Positions 63,838 to 64,000 of a stretch of 64,000 bases of DNA are shown in pieces; position 1 is the stretch's first letter, and each line of letters begins with the position of its first letter. Source of the DNA: Bradyrhizobium erythrophlei (GTDB taxonomy: Bacteria > Pseudomonadota > Alphaproteobacteria > Rhizobiales > Xanthobacteraceae); the NCBI GenBank assembly GCA_900129675.1, contig FSRD01000001.1, forward strand, positions 4,391,501 through 4,455,500, given 5' to 3'. The notes below the pieces were generated by a model. It saw only the letters and a program-made list of their open reading frames with translations. It ran no database searches and was not told where the DNA came from. The translations under genes were made by a program, and so were the position numbers.

Positions 63838-64000
63838 AACCGGGTGACCACCCGGCCGTTATCTGCAATCCGAAGAACGACCCGCGCGGGAAGGGATACT
63901 TTATTGAGACACTCGAAGGACACACGCGCGTGTCGCCCGGCGATCGGATCATTACAAGCGTGAAGGGTGAACAGCACGCGTGTAAGCCATGCGGCAGCAG
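63831..64000 (+). CDS. partial phage-like hypothetical protein, runs off the window
   Basis: From TTG 63831 the frame reads LLKPGDHPAVICNPKNDPRG then KGYFIETLEGHTRVSPGDRI and ITSVKGEQHACKP, and is still open at the window edge. The pattern GDRIITxVKGEx-x-CKP is common in small phage-associated proteins. The start overlaps the end of the preceding damaged frame. Confidence 0.45.
   Translation, partial: MLKPGDHPAVICNPKNDPRGKGYFIETLEGHTRVSPGDRIITSVKGEQHACKPCGS

Noticed and set aside
63687..64000. Group II intron start
   Set aside because: The GTGAGGGGGCGACC stretch is reminiscent of an intron end, but the frames read as protein-like and no domain V hairpin or maturase is visible.

Overview
The window looks like chromosomal DNA of a Bradyrhizobium-type alphaproteobacterium (Nitrobacteraceae). 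The basis is high GC, GTG/TTG starts, a GcrA-type cell-cycle regulator, ATP-dependent PEP carboxykinase, a phasin, an OpgC-type protein, a Kup transporter, many branched-chain-amino-acid-type ABC and CoA-dependent catabolic genes, and several intergenic repeats of a style I associate with Bradyrhizobium. No rRNA, tRNA or CRISPR array was found.

Layout. 0-2.2 kb: small or decayed genes. 2.25-6.9 kb: pckA, a mannose-1-phosphate guanylyltransferase, an epoxide hydrolase and a tiny membrane protein. 7-11.9 kb: a decayed region of intergenic repeats, two damaged staphylococcal-nuclease-like genes (one with an internal inversion), two yedK remnants, an ABC substrate-binding-protein tail, a frameshifted GAF-like gene and a few intact small ORFs. 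12-16.5 kb: class II aldolase divergent from an MlrC-type M81 peptidase and a GST; then a DsbA-like isomerase and its partner.

17.1-31.6 kb is the core: a divergent catabolic island. Leftward: acyl-CoA ligase, TetR, SDR and Baeyer-Villiger-type monooxygenase. Rightward: a five-gene ABC importer (livJHMGF type), CaiB/BaiF CoA-transferase, enoyl-CoA hydratase-like protein, MaoC hydratase, CitE/HpcH lyase and thiolase. A perfect 9-bp-arm inverted repeat sits in the divergent promoter region. The set reads as uptake, CoA activation, hydration and retro-aldol or thiolytic cleavage of an unidentified organic acid or alicyclic ketone/alcohol; the CaiB-MaoC-CitE trio recalls itaconate/citramalyl-CoA catabolism.

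31.6-41.1 kb: a sensor kinase/response regulator pair with a DUF4153/DUF4173-like membrane protein, a twice-frameshifted membrane-anchored NagZ-like hydrolase, a hydantoinase scrap, an OpgC protein, an S24 repressor divergent from gcrA with paired palindromes between them, and a frameshifted DUF6456-like gene. 41-48.5 kb: a BamA-family protein, a secreted protein, a CadC-like winged-helix/TPR regulator, a methanethiol S-methyltransferase-like membrane enzyme (MddA) and a defective IS701-family element with a CTAA target duplication. 48.5-59.5 kb: GFA protein, second CaiB/BaiF transferase, paired small genes, a cupin/YqcI/MFS/GNAT-like operon opposite a GlxA-type regulator, an FMN-dependent alpha-hydroxy-acid oxidase, a phasin and small membrane proteins. 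59.2-59.8 kb: three copies of a short repeat, two followed by intrinsic terminators. 60.7-62.6 kb: kup. 62.7-64 kb: truncated transposase, five 23-bp tandem repeats and phage-like gene scraps.

Many genes in the decayed regions differ from an intact frame by one base. Whether these are true pseudogenes or base-calling errors cannot be settled from the sequence alone.
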